This document shows positions 31,549 to 32,014 of a stretch of DNA of 32,014 nt, in pieces. This stretch comes from Hofstenia miamia. Taxonomy: Eukaryota; Xenacoelomorpha; Acoela; Hofsteniidae. The notes beneath the pieces were generated by a model, which did no database searches, was not told the DNA's origin, and worked only from the letters and a program-made list of their open reading frames with translations. The number at the start of each line of letters is the position of its first letter. Within the stretch, counting starts at the first letter, position 1. The translations under genes were made by a program, and so were the position numbers. The stretch spans positions 304,108 through 336,121 of the forward strand of contig CABFPE010000183.1 of assembly GCA_900660155.1 (NCBI GenBank), read 5' to 3'.

Positions 31549-32014
31549 GTAGAATCAGTGGCTGGTAAGACTTAGCTAGAAACTCGATTGACTCTGCAGA
31601 AGGTTTAGTTAGTGTTCAATACAGCCACGATTCCAAGAAACAGGTTAGATTAGAACTTATAGCGTTTACAGATGTAACATTGGTAATTCATCCAAGTAAC
31701 AGAACTACTTTTAGGTGAGAACCAAGATGACCAATTCCTATGGCTTCCAGCCAAAGCAGAACATCCAGAAGTAAAGTGCTTAACCTATTGACTGGTGCTA
31801 CCCTATCTGTCTCACTTGTTTAATTTCTATCTCAATTCGAAAAAACAACCTACTTCTCATTTTCATTGTTATCTCTCAGCTAACTATTAAATAATCTGTA
31901 ATTGCCAGATATTTGTGCTAGCCAATGGCATGGTATCATCACAGTGTTAGATCTTTTAAGTGCATGTACATGTTGAAATACAAATGAGAGATTTATTATT
32001 TCCATATGCATAAC
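31549..32014. other. Right flank outside the retroelement nest
   Basis: Homology to the elements stops at about 31,548. CpG reappears (four in 466 bases). Apart from the candidate exon at 31576-31714 nothing is recognised; 31,720-32,014 is AT-rich and without an open frame of note. Confidence 0.5.
31576..31714 (+). other. Candidate host exon
   Basis: A frame is open from 31569 to 31715 (49 codons), bounded by an upstream TAA (31566-31568) and a downstream TGA (31716-31718). An AG lies at 31574-31575, and the right edge reads AG|GTGAGA with GT at 31715, close to the consensus splice donor. The translation alternates polar and hydrophobic residues (KKQVRLELIAFTDVTLVIH), as in a beta-rich domain. 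Its CpG content differs from the transposons. The polypyrimidine tract before the AG is poor, so it may be a chance frame. Confidence 0.28.

Overview
The window looks like an AT-rich eukaryotic chromosome segment, most likely from an animal (inference). It is dominated by a nest of decayed Ty3/Gypsy-type LTR retrotransposons running from about 2,490 to 31,548. I see no bacterial signals, no operons, and no tRNA, rRNA or CRISPR. CpG is strongly depleted in the retroelements (about 1 per kb or less in the old copies, about 4 per kb in the youngest) but commoner in the flanks (roughly 11 per kb over 1-1,900). This fits a genome that methylates and deaminates CpG in its transposons.

Layout. 1-2,490: non-transposon flank with a possible host exon (5-409), an empty AT-rich stretch, and an ~880 bp foldback/MITE-like element with near-perfect 67 bp inverted arms. 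2,491-18,642, minus strand: retroelement copy A. Its 5' LTR is split by copy B, and its gag holds a fragment of a second LTR family (6,236-8,324). A carries PBS, gag coiled coil, CA, zinc knuckle, retropepsin, RT, RNase H and the start of integrase, and is cut off at about 2,490. 9,929-18,084, plus strand: copy B, inserted into A's 5' LTR with a 4 bp target duplication (GTAG). B has partial LTRs, gag, zinc knuckle, RT, a nearly intact integrase (DX35E, GPY) and a long extra ORF3, but lacks protease and RNase H. 18,643-20,037: no recognisable feature. 20,038-21,162: solo LTR of the A/B family, minus strand. 21,163 to about 30,070, plus strand: copy C1, with an LTR unrelated to the A/B LTR and carrying TATA, AATAAA and a PBS, then gag, protease, RNase H fragment, integrase and a diverged ORF3; its RT core is absent. 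About 30,085-31,548: copy C2, a second ORF3 fragment closer to B. 31,549-32,014: CpG-containing flank with a possible exon ending in a GT donor.

How the parts relate. In an intact ancestor the order was LTR-PBS-gag-PR-RT-RNaseH-INT-ORF3-LTR. No copy here is competent: each lost different domains and all carry stops and frameshifts. Insertion order (B into A) agrees with CpG retention (B highest). The most unusual component is ORF3, a post-integrase ORF of perhaps 900-1,000 residues. It is shared by two families whose LTRs do not resemble each other, is rich in Lys and Glu, and shows no membrane segment, so it does not look like a classical env.
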